In this document: piece after piece, positions 49,501 through 56,009 of the stretch
Layout: each line of letters begins with the position of its first letter
Position numbering within the stretch: position 1 is the first letter of the stretch
NCBI GenBank assembly: GCA_030789695.1
Contig: CM061138.1
Coordinates: forward strand, 16,192,214-16,256,213
Length of the DNA: 64,000 nucleotides
Source of the DNA: Scilla litardierei
Taxonomy: Eukaryota; Streptophyta; Magnoliopsida; Asparagales; Asparagaceae
Reading direction: 5' to 3'
Notes under the pieces: model-generated
What the model saw: only the letters and a program-made list of their open reading frames with translations
What the model was told of the DNA's origin: nothing
The model's database searches: none
Program-made: the position numbers and the translations under genes

Positions 49501-50674
49501 TGTTATCTAAATAAACCAAAAGCGAACCATACTGCTCCTTTTTAGTTTGTGTAGTCCGTAATAAATTAGGGTCAGATTACCTCATAGCTAAAGTTTAAAT
49601 TGGATTGCATATAGAATGGTTCAAATGAATCTAGATTTTAAATTGGATTGCATATAGGAAGGCTCTTGTTATTCTACTTAAAAATAAACAAAATGAATAC
49701 TAAATGGTAAACACCAAAAGAAACAACTTTTTATTATATAGATAAGAGTGCTGACAGAAGAAACATTTTATTATGTAAATAAGAGTGAAAAATTATAAAG
49801 ATTTATGATGATAAGTTTCATTCTAAGTAGGTCTGATTGTCCCGGGAACTGTGTCTTAATTTCTTTGGTAGGGATAAGCTATTGCAAGTTGCAACAATAA
49901 TGTCTCCATCAAAAGAGGAAAACTCGCATCTGAGCTTTTTTTTTTCATATAAGAATTGGCCATGGCCTGATGCATGTGAGGTCCCAATTAAACCAAACAT
50001 TTTAGGAAAGCAAACATTATTTTTTTTCTATTTTTCGTTCTATTTCCTCTGAAAGTAAAACATTTTGGAAAAGGAACATTTTTTATTACATTTGAAACAG
50101 ACAGCTTTATTGATTAATCTCAATCGAGAGCATAAAGACAGATCAGCAAGGGTTTGTGAATTGCCGAAAGAATCTGCAAATAAGGGTCTGCGATAAAAGA
50201 AAATTGAAATAAGAGCAAACGGCTTTTTGTTTTTCTTTTGGTGCTCAGTATTTTAGATTTAAAAACCAACTAGATAATTGCCATAAAAGATTCAAACTTT
50301 CCATTAGTTTAACCAACCCACACCTAACCTTGTCACTATTTTCAATTAAAAGAGCATTCAAAGATTTCACGTTGCAATAACATTTAAATCCCAATGTTCA
50401 TACGCTTTCAAGTTCCAAGATACCACACTTCAGAACAGCAATAAACTAAGAAAGCCAAATCAAACAACCAAACGGCTAAAGGAAACTCACATAGATAAGC
50501 AACCCTGGGGTTCCTCGACTCGACTTCATTCGCAACACGAAGAATTGTCGCGATCTCTTCAAGAGACGAAGGGACGAGCTCACTGTCGAACATCGACTCC
50601 CCCAAATTCCCCGTAGTCTGCGTCCTCAGCAGCCGCCGCGGCGGCTGGTCCGGCCCTCTCCCGGAGCTCGCCAT
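13441..50674 (-). CDS. CALS3: Callose synthase (CALS3/GSL12-like), exons 1-12, 5' part of gene
   Basis: This gene encodes the N-terminal 450 residues of a plasma-membrane 1,3-beta-glucan synthase. Such enzymes use UDP-glucose to deposit callose at plasmodesmata, cell plates and sieve plates. Exons on the minus strand are 50491-50674, 25309-25409, 22565-22689, 22339-22432, 22034-22144, 21819-21935, 21578-21670, 21399-21490, 19890-20016, 13802-13939, 13622-13698 and 13441-13531. All introns are GT-AG, phases agree at every junction, and the sum is 1350 nt with no stop. Residues about 40-190 match the Vta1-like callose synthase N-terminal domain, and from about residue 306 the FKS1_dom1 region begins ([20 protein letters not shown], then [38 protein letters not shown]). 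NLTQS, RYPE and SVDCFRLGW favour CALS3 over CALS1 by my recollection of the family. The membrane segments and glucan-synthase domain lie outside the window. Intron 1 is 25,081 bp and intron 9 is 5,950 bp, both enlarged by retroelements. Exon 13 was not found, so the gene may be truncated. Confidence 0.9.
13622..13698 (-). CDS. CALS3: Callose synthase exon 11
   Basis: 77 nt, from GAAGCAGAG after an ACAG acceptor to TTTTG before GTAGTA. It encodes [15 protein letters not shown] and NYDDLNEYF plus the first two bases of a Trp completed by exon 12. Confidence 0.85.
13802..13939 (-). CDS. CALS3: Callose synthase exon 10
   Basis: 138 nt, phase 0 at both ends, acceptor TTTTCCAG and donor GTGCGT. 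It encodes [14 protein letters not shown], then the conserved [20 protein letters not shown], in the FKS1_dom1 region. Confidence 0.95.
14746..14750. repeat. Target-site duplication of Copia G (left)
   Basis: GACTT, repeated at 19592-19596 immediately outside the other LTR. Confidence 0.75.
14751..15682 (-). repeat. 3' LTR of Copia G
   Basis: 932 bp, homologous to 18441-19591 outside the duplicated block. The minus-strand start is TGTTGAAATATG. Its distal half includes CG-rich sequence at 15290-15500. Confidence 0.75.
17122..17504 (-). pseudogene. Copia G protease and linker fragment
   Basis: Reading from 17504, the sequence gives [16 protein letters not shown], the aspartic protease active-site motif (DSG) of Ty1/copia polyproteins, then the following [19 protein letters not shown] segment. 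A frame change leads into the [20 protein letters not shown] stretch that precedes the GAG-pre-integrase domain. The copy is degraded. Confidence 0.75.
18441..19591 (-). repeat. 5' LTR of Copia G with internal 264-bp tandem duplication
   Basis: 1151 bp. It is longer than the 3' LTR because positions 18673-18936 are repeated exactly at 18937-19200. Its inner boundary abuts the primer site. Its outer end is TGTTGAAACAC on the minus strand, next to the GACTT duplication. Confidence 0.75.
18673..19200. repeat. Perfect 264-bp tandem duplication
   Basis: 18673-18936 and 18937-19200 appear identical base for base on reading. A further short duplication (about 24 bp, CAGGTCCAAGTCAAATTC) follows at 19207-19255. 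Identity in otherwise decayed sequence implies a recent event or an assembly artefact. Confidence 0.9.
19592..19596. repeat. Target-site duplication of Copia G (right)
   Basis: GACTT, identical to 14746-14750. Confidence 0.75.
19890..20016 (-). CDS. CALS3: Callose synthase exon 9
   Basis: 127 nt, acceptor TTTCAG, donor GTGTGT. It encodes [20 protein letters not shown] followed by [20 protein letters not shown], one of the most conserved N-terminal blocks of the family and the start of FKS1_dom1. Confidence 0.95.
20563..20798. repeat. 118-bp tandem duplication in intron 8
   Basis: Two copies, about 20563-20680 and 20681-20798, share GAGATTTGGCTATGAAGAAC onward with only a few differences. 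Each contains the palindromic TTATGCATGCATGAT. Confidence 0.9.
20850..21015. repeat. About 93-bp imperfect tandem repeat in intron 8
   Basis: Two copies of a segment with GCAC[A/G]TGTACCC, AAAACAGGGATT and CATCACACCAAATTT. Divergence is clearly higher than in the neighbouring 118-bp duplication. Confidence 0.75.
21399..21490 (-). CDS. CALS3: Callose synthase exon 8
   Basis: 92 nt, acceptor TCACAG, donor GTAGGC. It encodes [20 protein letters not shown], then [10 protein letters not shown] and two bases of the Trp completed by exon 9. Confidence 0.95.
21578..21670 (-). CDS. CALS3: Callose synthase exon 7
   Basis: 93 nt, phase 0 at both ends. It encodes [20 protein letters not shown], then [11 protein letters not shown]. 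Confidence 0.95.
21819..21935 (-). CDS. CALS3: Callose synthase exon 6
   Basis: 117 nt, phase 0 at both ends. It encodes [20 protein letters not shown], then [15 protein letters not shown]. Confidence 0.95.
22034..22144 (-). CDS. CALS3: Callose synthase exon 5
   Basis: 111 nt, phase 0 at both ends, acceptor TTTAG. It encodes [20 protein letters not shown], then [17 protein letters not shown]. Confidence 0.95.
22339..22432 (-). CDS. CALS3: Callose synthase exon 4
   Basis: 94 nt, acceptor TTACACAG, donor GTAATT. It completes the Arg codon from exon 3 and encodes [20 protein letters not shown], then [11 protein letters not shown]. This lies within the Vta1-like region. Confidence 0.95.
22565..22689 (-). 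CDS. CALS3: Callose synthase exon 3
   Basis: 125 nt, acceptor TTTCAG, donor GTAAG. It encodes [18 protein letters not shown], then [20 protein letters not shown] and two bases of an Arg codon. Confidence 0.95.
22690..25308 (-). other. Callose synthase intron 2
   Basis: 2.6 kb of AT-rich intron with no recognisable gene, LTR pair or transposase. Confidence 0.6.
25309..25409 (-). CDS. CALS3: Callose synthase exon 2
   Basis: 101 nt. Its first two bases complete a Cys codon begun in exon 1. It encodes [20 protein letters not shown], then [13 protein letters not shown], nearly invariant in the family. Acceptor AATAG, donor GTTTGT. Confidence 0.95.
27184..27397 (+). repeat. Solo LTR-like repeat (family of 39438-39629)
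   Basis: It starts TGTTACGTTAATTATG and ends TTCCTATCA. The segment TTAATTATGTAATTA[A/G]AT through TTTGATTAG is shared in the same orientation with 39438-39629. No matching 5-bp duplication is visible, so the ends are approximate. Confidence 0.5.
27880..27884. repeat. Target-site duplication of element E (left)
   Basis: GATAG, repeated at 30416-30420. Confidence 0.85.
27885..28185 (-). repeat. 3' LTR of element E
   Basis: 301 bp. On the minus strand it starts TGTTAGATCCGTG and ends GGATCCTATCA. It is homologous to 30115-30415 along its full length. Confidence 0.9.
28236..30087 (-). pseudogene. Gag pseudogene of element E
   Basis: From ATG 30087 the frame reads [19 protein letters not shown] and continues as a Lys/Glu-rich coiled-coil-like segment to a stop near 29940. 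A GC-rich Gly/Pro/Ala spacer follows (29370-29650). The gag core is at 28690-29050 ([20 protein letters not shown], then [20 protein letters not shown]). A later part at 28522-28740 ([27 protein letters not shown]) is followed by a damaged zinc knuckle near 28360-28400. Frames change at least four times. The domain order equals that of elements A, B, C and F. Confidence 0.8.
30100..30112 (-). other. Degenerate primer-binding site of element E
   Basis: On the minus strand TTTGTATCGGAGC, two changes from TTGGTATCAGAGC, lies just inside the 5' LTR. Confidence 0.7.
30115..30415 (-). repeat. 5' LTR of element E
   Basis: 301 bp, partner of 27885-28185. It contains a possible 7-bp-stem hairpin, CATCCTC with GAGGATG, on the minus strand near 30205-30230. 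Confidence 0.9.
30416..30420. repeat. Target-site duplication of element E (right)
   Basis: GATAG, identical to 27880-27884. Confidence 0.85.
31319..31394. repeat. 38-bp perfect tandem duplication
   Basis: The unit starting GGTGACAGATGTTCC occurs twice, 31319-31356 and 31357-31394, with no difference seen. It lies in the leader between gag and primer site of Copia H. Confidence 0.95.
31644..32004 (+). repeat. 5' LTR of element B
   Basis: 361 bp. It starts TGAAACGATTATC (TGATACGATTATC in the 3' copy) and ends AGTCCGCATCA. It contains AAAAGCTAGGAGAG followed by GGCCAAC...TTGGC, a possible hairpin, then CAATAAAAATCCCC. Confidence 0.9.
32008..32019 (+). other. Primer-binding site of element B
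   Basis: TGGTATCAGAGC, the standard initiator tRNA-Met site, three bases after the LTR. Confidence 0.9.
32030..33842 (+). pseudogene. Gag pseudogene of element B
   Basis: The ATG at 32030 is soon followed by stops. A GC-rich Gly/Pro/Arg spacer covers 32440-32760. The gag core at 33010-33309 reads [20 protein letters not shown], then [20 protein letters not shown] deletion or frameshift joins it to [20 protein letters not shown] (33348-33536). An intact CCHC zinc knuckle, [17 protein letters not shown], lies at 33670-33722. The protein is split in at least three frames, so no complete Gag can be made. Confidence 0.8.
33840..37180 (+). pseudogene. Pol pseudogene of element B (protease to chromodomain)
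   Basis: The protease region (33840-34370) has lost its DSG active site. RT spans 34525-35200, with [11 protein letters not shown] and the catalytic FFDDILVYS box intact. RNase H is at 35258-35700 ([19 protein letters not shown]). Integrase has HHCC remains at 35920-36060, where the last-but-one Cys codon is TGA (36047-36049), and core acidic positions in [16 protein letters not shown] and GQTEVVNR (36125-36435). The C-terminal part is at 36425-36960 and the chromodomain, [20 protein letters not shown] then [12 protein letters not shown], at 37055-37180. Frame changes occur at 34364, 34525, 35258 and 37012. Stops include Gln to TAG at 34759-34761. It is inactive. Confidence 0.9.
37187..37549 (+). 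repeat. 3' LTR of element B
   Basis: 363 bp, starting TGATACGATTATC and ending AGTCCGCATCA. It is preceded by a short purine run (AGGGGGAGTAG) that can act as polypurine tract. Confidence 0.9.
37550..37926 (+). pseudogene. Copia I reverse transcriptase fragment
   Basis: In shifting frames this reads as the start of a Ty1/copia RT region: [12 protein letters not shown], then [12 protein letters not shown], then [19 protein letters not shown]. Several expected Trp positions are stop codons. Element D interrupts it at 37927. Its 3' end seems to continue at about 39240. Confidence 0.6.
37927..38283 (+). repeat. 5' LTR of element D
   Basis: 357 bp, TGATGCGGCTTGG to GATCGTATCA, directly followed by the primer-site remnant. 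Confidence 0.85.
38726..39060 (+). repeat. 3' LTR of element D with altered end
   Basis: It is homologous to 37927-38283 from TGATGCAGCTTCG up to AATTCCCTCTTTT near 39052. After that the expected AGCATAGATCGTATCA end is absent in forward orientation. Its reverse complement appears at 39081-39096. Confidence 0.8.
39240..39420 (+). pseudogene. Copia I RNase H end fragment
   Basis: In mixed frames it reads [19 protein letters not shown] followed by [14 protein letters not shown], the typical end of Ty1/copia RNase H (CDN...HIEVDCHFIRD). It lies directly upstream of the LTR-like repeat at 39438, as expected for the 3' end of a plus-strand Copia element. Confidence 0.65.
39438..39629 (+). repeat. 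3' LTR-like repeat of Copia I
   Basis: It starts TGTTTAAGAGTTAATTATG and ends TTCCCATCA, and shares a core with 27184-27397. A purine-rich AACAAGAG precedes it. Confidence 0.55.
39790..40260. repeat. Degenerate ACC/ATC-rich trinucleotide region
   Basis: Dense CACCA, CCATCA and ACCACC words over about 470 bp, with no ORF. It is a decayed triplet-repeat or minisatellite tract. Confidence 0.7.
40279..40690. repeat. Possible inverted-repeat element with AAACCAAACC ends
   Basis: The left end contains ATCGAACCCC and CAAACCAAACCAAACCGG. The right end contains AATGGTTTGGTTAG and GGTTCGATTTGGG, which read inward resemble the left. No clear target duplication was seen, so the element type is open. 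Confidence 0.35.
40847..40851. repeat. Target-site duplication of element C (left)
   Basis: CATTA, repeated at 47055-47059. Confidence 0.9.
40852..41262 (+). repeat. 5' LTR of element C
   Basis: 411 bp, TGATGCGAACC to GATCGTATCA. In the 3' copy the first 18 bases form a palindrome (TGATGCGG-AC-CCGCATCA). It contains AAAAGCTAGGAGAG and a GAGTCTC...GAGACTC hairpin at about 41128-41150. Confidence 0.95.
41266..41277 (+). other. Primer-binding site of element C
   Basis: TGGAATCAGAGC, one base different from TGGTATCAGAGC, three bases after the LTR and 11 bases before the gag ATG. Confidence 0.85.
41289..43754 (+). pseudogene. Gag and protease region of element C
   Basis: The start ATG at 41289 gives [16 protein letters not shown] and a coiled-coil-like stretch (stop at 41493). 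A Gly-Pro-Ala-rich repeat spacer covers 41740-42090. The gag core, [20 protein letters not shown] then [16 protein letters not shown], lies in the 387-codon frame 41917-43080. The zinc knuckle (about 43110-43158) reads [14 protein letters not shown], so its first Cys is replaced by Ser. An aspartic protease with an intact [10 protein letters not shown] motif is at 43376-43405. Three frame changes separate the parts. The TGA at 43752 ends this frame before RT. Confidence 0.9.
43764..46640 (+). pseudogene. Pol region of element C: RT, RNase H, integrase, chromodomain
   Basis: RT is at 43764-44560 with FFDDILVYS intact, but with TGA (44076-44078) where Trp is expected before [14 protein letters not shown] sequence. 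RNase H is at about 44800-45160, with a frameshift in the G run near 44846 and TGA at 44969-44971 for the Trp of QKWRPY. The integrase HHCC finger ([18 protein letters not shown]) is at about 45380-45520. The catalytic core positions lie in [16 protein letters not shown] and GQTEVVNR (45594-45897). Another Trp to TGA is at 45947-45949. The C-terminal domain is at 45959-46430 and the chromodomain at 46490-46640, with TAG at 46538-46540 for Trp. It ends [13 protein letters not shown]. It is nearly complete but not translatable. Confidence 0.95.
46646..47054 (+). repeat. 3' LTR of element C
   Basis: 409 bp, TGATGCGGACC to GATCGTATCA, preceded by a polypurine-like TTTTAGGGGGG at about 46632-46642. 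Confidence 0.95.
47055..47059. repeat. Target-site duplication of element C (right)
   Basis: CATTA, identical to 40847-40851. Confidence 0.9.
47060..48797. other. Intron 1 sequence without recognised features
   Basis: AT-rich, stops in all frames. A short direct repeat of GTTACGTTTAGT occurs near 47607-47650. Nothing else is supportable. Confidence 0.4.
48805..49176. mobile_element. 372-bp foldback miniature element
   Basis: Almost the whole element is an inverted repeat. The left arm, about 48805-48985, starts TTGAGGATGGATCAAATAAC. The right arm, about 49010-49176, ends TTATTTGATCCCTCCTC. They match along their length with scattered mismatches and a short loop. TTTTAAG flanks both sides (48798-48804 and 49177-49183) as a probable target duplication. 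There is no coding capacity. RNA copies would fold into a long hairpin. Confidence 0.85.
49184..50490. other. 5' portion of callose synthase intron 1
   Basis: AT-rich intron sequence with T-runs (49929, 50020) and no recognised repeat or gene. A near-duplicate of TTTAAATTGGATTGCATATAG occurs at about 49586-49611 and 49633-49658. The splice donor at 50490 is GTGAGT on the minus strand. Confidence 0.5.
50491..50674 (-). CDS. CALS3: Callose synthase exon 1 with start codon
   Basis: 184 nt, 61 codons plus one base. It starts [20 protein letters not shown], then [20 protein letters not shown] and SRNPRVAYL, which is the family N-terminus. The ATG is chosen because the length and [10 protein letters not shown] start match relatives and an AG acceptor-like site lies directly upstream. 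The donor GTGAGT is at 50490-50485, and the split Cys codon is completed by exon 2, 25 kb away. Confidence 0.95.
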
Positions 50675-51100
50675 CTTTTCTCTCCACCAAAACTAACCAA
50701 AACATCAACAACAAAATCTCCATTAAACAAAAAAAACCAAGAACTCAAAAGAATCGAAGAAAAAGCCCTAATCAAAAACTCTAGTAAGTTTACCTGCGCT
50801 CTTCAGTAGCTCAGATCTGAGAATACTGCATCGGCGGGTGGAAAGAAAAGAGAACAAAAACCCTAGCTTTGAGCTAAAAAGCGAAGAGAATGGAGAGAGA
50901 AAGTGAGGACAGAGAGAGATATAGAGTGGAGTGCACTGCTGCAGGAAGCAAAGCCAGTAGGAGAGATTGGCTTGAGGTGGGGAGAATAAACAAAAATAAA
51001 GTTGTGTGGGGTCGAGAGAGGTGGGTCCGTGGGGGCGTGGGGCGTAGCGGAGGGTCATCGCGGCTGGGGTTAATTACGAGATTGGGACTTTGGATTTGAA
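50675..51100 (-). promoter_or_regulatory. Callose synthase 5' UTR and core promoter area
   Basis: Upstream of the ATG on the minus strand, a CAG|GTAAAC donor (50793) and an AAAAG acceptor touching the ATG (50675) could delimit a 119-bp 5' UTR intron. Further up, pyrimidine-rich CTCTCTC stretches and CTATATCTCTC (about 50915-50925) resemble a plant leader or core promoter. The transcription start cannot be fixed from sequence alone. Confidence 0.4.
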
Positions 51101-51139
51101 TTTTGGTCGCCCGTTACTTTTACCGCAAAGGACTTCTCC

Positions 51140-51850
51140 GTTTTTTTTTTTTTTTTTGATACATCGGAATTTAAAGGACTTCTCCGTTACCGCTTGGAAA
51201 GTAATTTTGCCGGATGGGCTCATTGACTGAGGTTGTTACTGCTGCGGTTAATATAAGACGTATAGAGTCTATGTTGGGGTTCAATCTTTTTGTTTTTATA
51301 TTAGGTATACTACACCGTATGATTATCAGTTTTCATATTAGGCATAAATGAAAATAAAAAAGTAAAATAGTGTATTCATTCCCTTGATCAGAATCATGGA
51401 TTTTATCCCTCATTTACATATTTACATTTTTGCAAGAAAAAAACGAGGAGGCCATCTCCTGATCTCTTTAGTATGTGGTAATTTTGACTGAGGGCATGAT
51501 TTGATGGCTAGTAAGTGTTTTTTTTTGGCTAATTAAATTTTTGAACAGAGGCATGGTGTTTGAAATATGATATATAAACAGTAACTTAGATCCGATTACC
51601 ATTGCACGTGACTCTCATTAACAGATGGGTGCTGTCATGCAAACGGACAAATCGAATCCTTCCAAAATTTAGCGAAGTTTGCAAAATACAAGTCTGTGGT
51701 CCCATTAAATTTCTTAAACTGGGAATAATTTTAATTAACGAAGGAATAATCCGGTGGGCTCTTTTTTAACAACTTCAAGCCACGTCGATGGCTGTTTTCG
51801 TAATTTACAGAAAGTTCAATGGCATTCTCTTTGAATTGCCGGAATTGCAA
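51140..51850. other. Intergenic, no feature supported
   Basis: AT-rich, with a T-run at 51141-51156 and no ORF of note. Confidence 0.4.
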
Positions 51851-51859
51851 TACGTACAC

Positions 51860-53342
51860 ATACTTGCGTGAGTTGCTATGCGCACAGACGAAATTTCTGC
51901 GCATACATGCCACTTTTATACACCCAAAAATGTTTAAAATTTGTCAGTTTGCTTTGTTCACAACCGCATCTCCTCACATTACCCCCTCCCTCTTCCTGCT
52001 AACCTTACTATGTTGCTACCACAATGGAAGAGTAAGGGGATGAGGAAGAAAGAGTGTGGATGAGGAAGTGGGTGAAGAGAGGAAACGAAGAAACATTTTC
52101 AATGGCAAAATTGTAAATAAAGGGGTTGTATATTCAGTAATTAGGTCTGTGCACATCAAGTGAGTTGCTTTGTGCACCCATCGTTTTACTCACGCGCTCA
52201 TACCACTTATTTACAAGTTTGACATTCAATTACATGATGCGCACATATCACTTATTCCTCTTTTACACTTGTCTGTCCCCCTTCAAACGACGACAACGAC
52301 GAAGACTCCCACGACGATTTACTATGTCTTGGAATGGATGGTGGGGAAGAGGGGATGTGGGATGCGGAGGTTAGAATAGGGGGAGGGGTCGGGAGGTTGT
52401 AGGATGGGGTGTGGCTCGGGAGGTCGGATGAGGGAGAGATGGCCTGGGAGGTCGGAGTACGACGTCGATGTTCGCCTTTCGAGGGAAAGATGGAGTGGTA
52501 GTCTGGGAGGTCGGAAGAGGGGGATATGCTGGGGAGGGCAGCGGAAGATGAAGAGGGGGTTGTGGAGGTTGGAGGAGAGGCAAGTGGAGCAGGGGGGTGT
52601 TTGAGGAGGGTGTGACGGATGGGGCGGCGGAGGGGGCGGCGGAAGAGGGAGAGATGAATAGAGAGGTAGGAGGAAGGGGCGTTGTCATTGTCCACCGTTG
52701 TTCGGTTGTTTTACTCGCCACGCACACCCAATGTCATTTTCAGAAATTTGTCCCGTAGAATGTGCGGTGAGTACTTTCAGTGGCAAACTTGTAAATAAGT
52801 GTTATGTGTGCGGAAATAACGGCAAACTTGTAAAAAAGTGTTATGTGTGTATAGTAAACTGGTAGGTGCGCAAAGCAACTCCAGTGCATCAACTCACCCT
52901 AATTGCTTCACACGCTGACCATTTATTTACAAGTTTGCCATTAAAAATTTACATGTTTGGTATTGAATTTTTTTTCTTGTTTAACGCTTCCTTCCTCCCT
53001 CATTCATCGTCGTCATCTTCTTATTTGTTGCCGCCTCTTTATACACCTCCATCGTCTTCCTCATCCACTCTCCTCCTCCGAGAGGCCATCGTGTGTGACG
53101 GTAGAATCAGAAGAGGTGAGTGGAGGAGGAAGGAAGAGTGGAGGAGGAAGAGGTGGTGAGGGGAGGGGAGGGGATGATATGAGGGATATGGGAGGTCAGC
53201 AAGTGGGGGTTGATAGAGACGACGGCACAGCTGGCGACGCAGGCAGTGAGAAAAAGCAGATGGATAATTGGAGGGTATGGTTGTGTATGAAGTAGAAAAC
53301 TGAAATTTAAATATAATTGGGAGTGTGTAAAGCCATTAGGTC
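51860..53342. mobile_element. Cluster of three related inverted-repeat elements
   Basis: A shared end sequence, GTGAGTTGCTTTGTGCAC with TTATTTACAAGTTTG, occurs in both orientations. The clearest unit is 52144-52899: its left end matches the reverse complement of its right end, and TAATTA (52138-52143) and TAATTG (52900-52905) flank it. Related ends at about 51865 and at 52896-53342 suggest two neighbours of the same family. The middles (52290-52700 and 53040-53250) are GC-rich and strongly purine/pyrimidine-biased, unlike the ends. No transposase was seen. Confidence 0.55.
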
Positions 53343-53752
53343 TGTGTGTAAAGAATTTCCGGCAGTCTCTGGAAAGACCTGATGACATGTCGCACTCGAT
53401 GTGTGGCTTGCTGCCACCAGTCGACGTGGCGACGTGCCCCCCATCCCATTTTCCTCGCGCAATTTGCTTTCAGCAGCGTTTCCCATCCGTTTCCATCTGC
53501 CAAAAAATAAAGAAACATTAAAAAGTGCAGCATCGAGCCATTACTGGGACCAAACATTTTCTATTTTAACAATAAAATGCTTATATTTTTCGGATTGCAA
53601 CCGGATTATTTTTGCTCAAGATTTGAAAGGACTTTTTGTAGCACATTACTATTAATCATCTATAGTTACTATTTGTCACGTTTTACAGTACACATGTCAC
53701 CAGCAGCATCCCACAATGATATTTCCATTATTAAAAGTTATGCGTGCAAAAG

Positions 53753-53905
53753 GAGTATTGCTAAATACACATCAATCATTGATTTAAGTGTTACCATTTT
53801 TGCCAAAAGTGGCAAGCTTGTCACATCTACAAGGTTTTTTTTTTTTCACTTTTGGCAAATATAGTAACATACATCTCAATGATTGAGGCGTATTTAGCAG
53901 TCCTC
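53753..53905. mobile_element. 153-bp miniature inverted-repeat element
   Basis: The left end GAGTATTGCTAAATAC and the right end GTATTTAGCAGTCCTC are inverted copies, as are TTTGCCAAAAGTGG and CACTTTTGGCAAA inside. The flanks GCGTGCAAAA (53742) and GCGTGTGAAA (53906) agree at 8 of 10 positions, so a 9-10 bp duplication as in Mutator-like elements is possible. Confidence 0.75.
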
Positions 53906-54656
53906 GCGTGTGAAACAATAGATCCGATACGATGGAAGAAGAAGAACAACACAGAGATATATGTGCTTCGAACCATCAAATTAGGCTTACATCAAAGTCA
54001 ATAAAAAAACTTGAATATATGAATAGAAACAGGATTACAAGAGAACACTTATGTCTCCAATCCATCATGTGCAATTTTGTTTCCTGCATATGGTGAAGTT
54101 TGTCATCTATGATCTCTATTATTTAATTCATCTCCAACTTTAACAAAGGCTAAAATGGCACACAGAAATAGGCCACTTTCTTTCAATGCTCAATTTTAAA
54201 TGAAGGATCACAAGCATTTTTGTATTTAGTGAATGGAATTACACATCACCAACCTTTTTCTTTCTTTTGGCTAAACCTTTTTATTGGATTGACTCTGTGC
54301 CGTCACTTTTACAAAAGATGCTGGCAAAGTGACTGCCTACCTTGAGCTTTTGTTCTTTGAGGCCGGAGACTTCCATAAAAAAGCAAGTACATTGATAGCG
54401 TCATTCGGTGTGTTTATCTTCTGGCCATGAGAATGCATACGCGCACAGTCAATCGTGTTTGCTTGGTACTGGATATTAGAAGTAGGTTTCTTGAACCATG
54501 TCGTTATCATGGTGCAAGCGAGAAAGGTGCAGCGAGATTTGTTGACAGCAGCGTTTGTATAACGCGATGAGATACGCATGAGCATAACTTCGCGTGTAAG
54601 CAACCAGTCATAATTTATTTTGTTTTTCCCCTTTAAAACACCGCGATGGTGGTGAA

Positions 54657-54906
54657 GAGCATCTCCAACACAACACTCCATAATAACTAAACACATGTCA
54701 TTAACAATTTCTAGCACGCATAAATAATGCGCTCCAACCCCTAAATGCAATGTATGAGGGCAGTAGACTGTGTGTGTGTTTAGCACTTGCCCTCACAAGA
54801 AAAAAATTGAAGTTTACTATCTAACAGATGGGCATAATTTTACCGATTTTGCTGTACGGTTGGGGAGATGCCATTTTTGACGTTATCATCAGTGGTTGGA
54901 GATGTT
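54657..54906. mobile_element. 250-bp miniature element with GAGCATCTCCAAC ends
   Basis: Left GAGCATCTCCAAC and right GTTGGAGATGTTC are inverted copies with one difference. Short elements with this end are common in plants. The target duplication is not clear, so the superfamily is left open. Confidence 0.65.
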
Positions 54907-56009
54907 CTAAACATAGCAAACTGTGGATGCAACACATCTGATTAAATTTAAGAGGCAAATATATTATATTTATTTTGTTTGTTTGTTTAGTCAAGTCCAG
55001 TTCTTAATTAAGAGGAGTGAACTAGCTTGAAAAAGCTGTTGGTAAACAAAATCTAAACCCGGCCCGTTAACATGTCATATTTTCCTTGTCAACCATTTTC
55101 GGCATGAATTGGAAACTCTATACGGGTAAAATTATGAACACTGAACCGTCTGCTTTTCACTAGTTTTAGACTAGTGTTCTGTCCTTTAAAAATCAAGTTA
55201 ACTACCATATGCTTCTCCTAATATAAACATGTGGGTTTATATTATTCTAGCCATGAACCAAACCCAAGTTCTATGTAAATTGCATTATGAATCATACATA
55301 TTCTCCATGTAACTTTGAGAAGTTCTCACTCTCTCAACAAATAGATGACATACATCGTCGTGACAATGGAGTTTCGGAAGCTTTACGATCTACCTTCGGT
55401 GATTAACCGTATAGATTGTTGGTGTTTATTGGTGTGTTTTAGGAAAAGATGATAGCATGATTTACATATGCTTTGATCATTGACATATGCCTTGCCCTAA
55501 TCAATCTCCATACATATTTGAACGAGATTGCGTGGTTTATGAGAAGCAAACCTATGTATATCATGGAGCTACATGTGTCAAGCACCCATATATATAAATC
55601 TATTAACAACTTAACCAACAAAAACATTGACTCTGAAAAAGAAATACGCACTTAATCATACTACTAATGACATGCGTACATGAGCAGCCTAAAAATAAAA
55701 ACATATTCTCCAAGGTAGAGCTGCATACCTACAAAATTCTTCCTATTTATTGCTGAGAATAGGGCAAAAAAAAAAAGACTACGGTGAAGAAATCATTCTT
55801 GCTTCATCCTCTTCTAGTGAATAAAAGAATGGGTTCATGACAAAGGACTAACTAAATGTAAGAGCATTGTCAACCTACACAACATCGCTCATAAGACGGA
55901 CATGAGTGCTGCAGTGCTTCTCGATGAACATCTTTGATGCCCCTTCCACGGTTTTACGCCATGTCTATAAGGAAAAAAAACAAAACATAAATGGCCAATC
56001 AAATGATAT

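Noticed and set aside
52252..52695. 147-codon Ser/Pro-rich minus-strand frame
   Set aside because: It lies inside an inverted-repeat element in purine-biased DNA, and low complexity explains the open frame. Kept only as part of the element.
54337..54786. 149-codon minus-strand frame
   Set aside because: It overlaps the miniature element at 54657-54906 and has no known motif.
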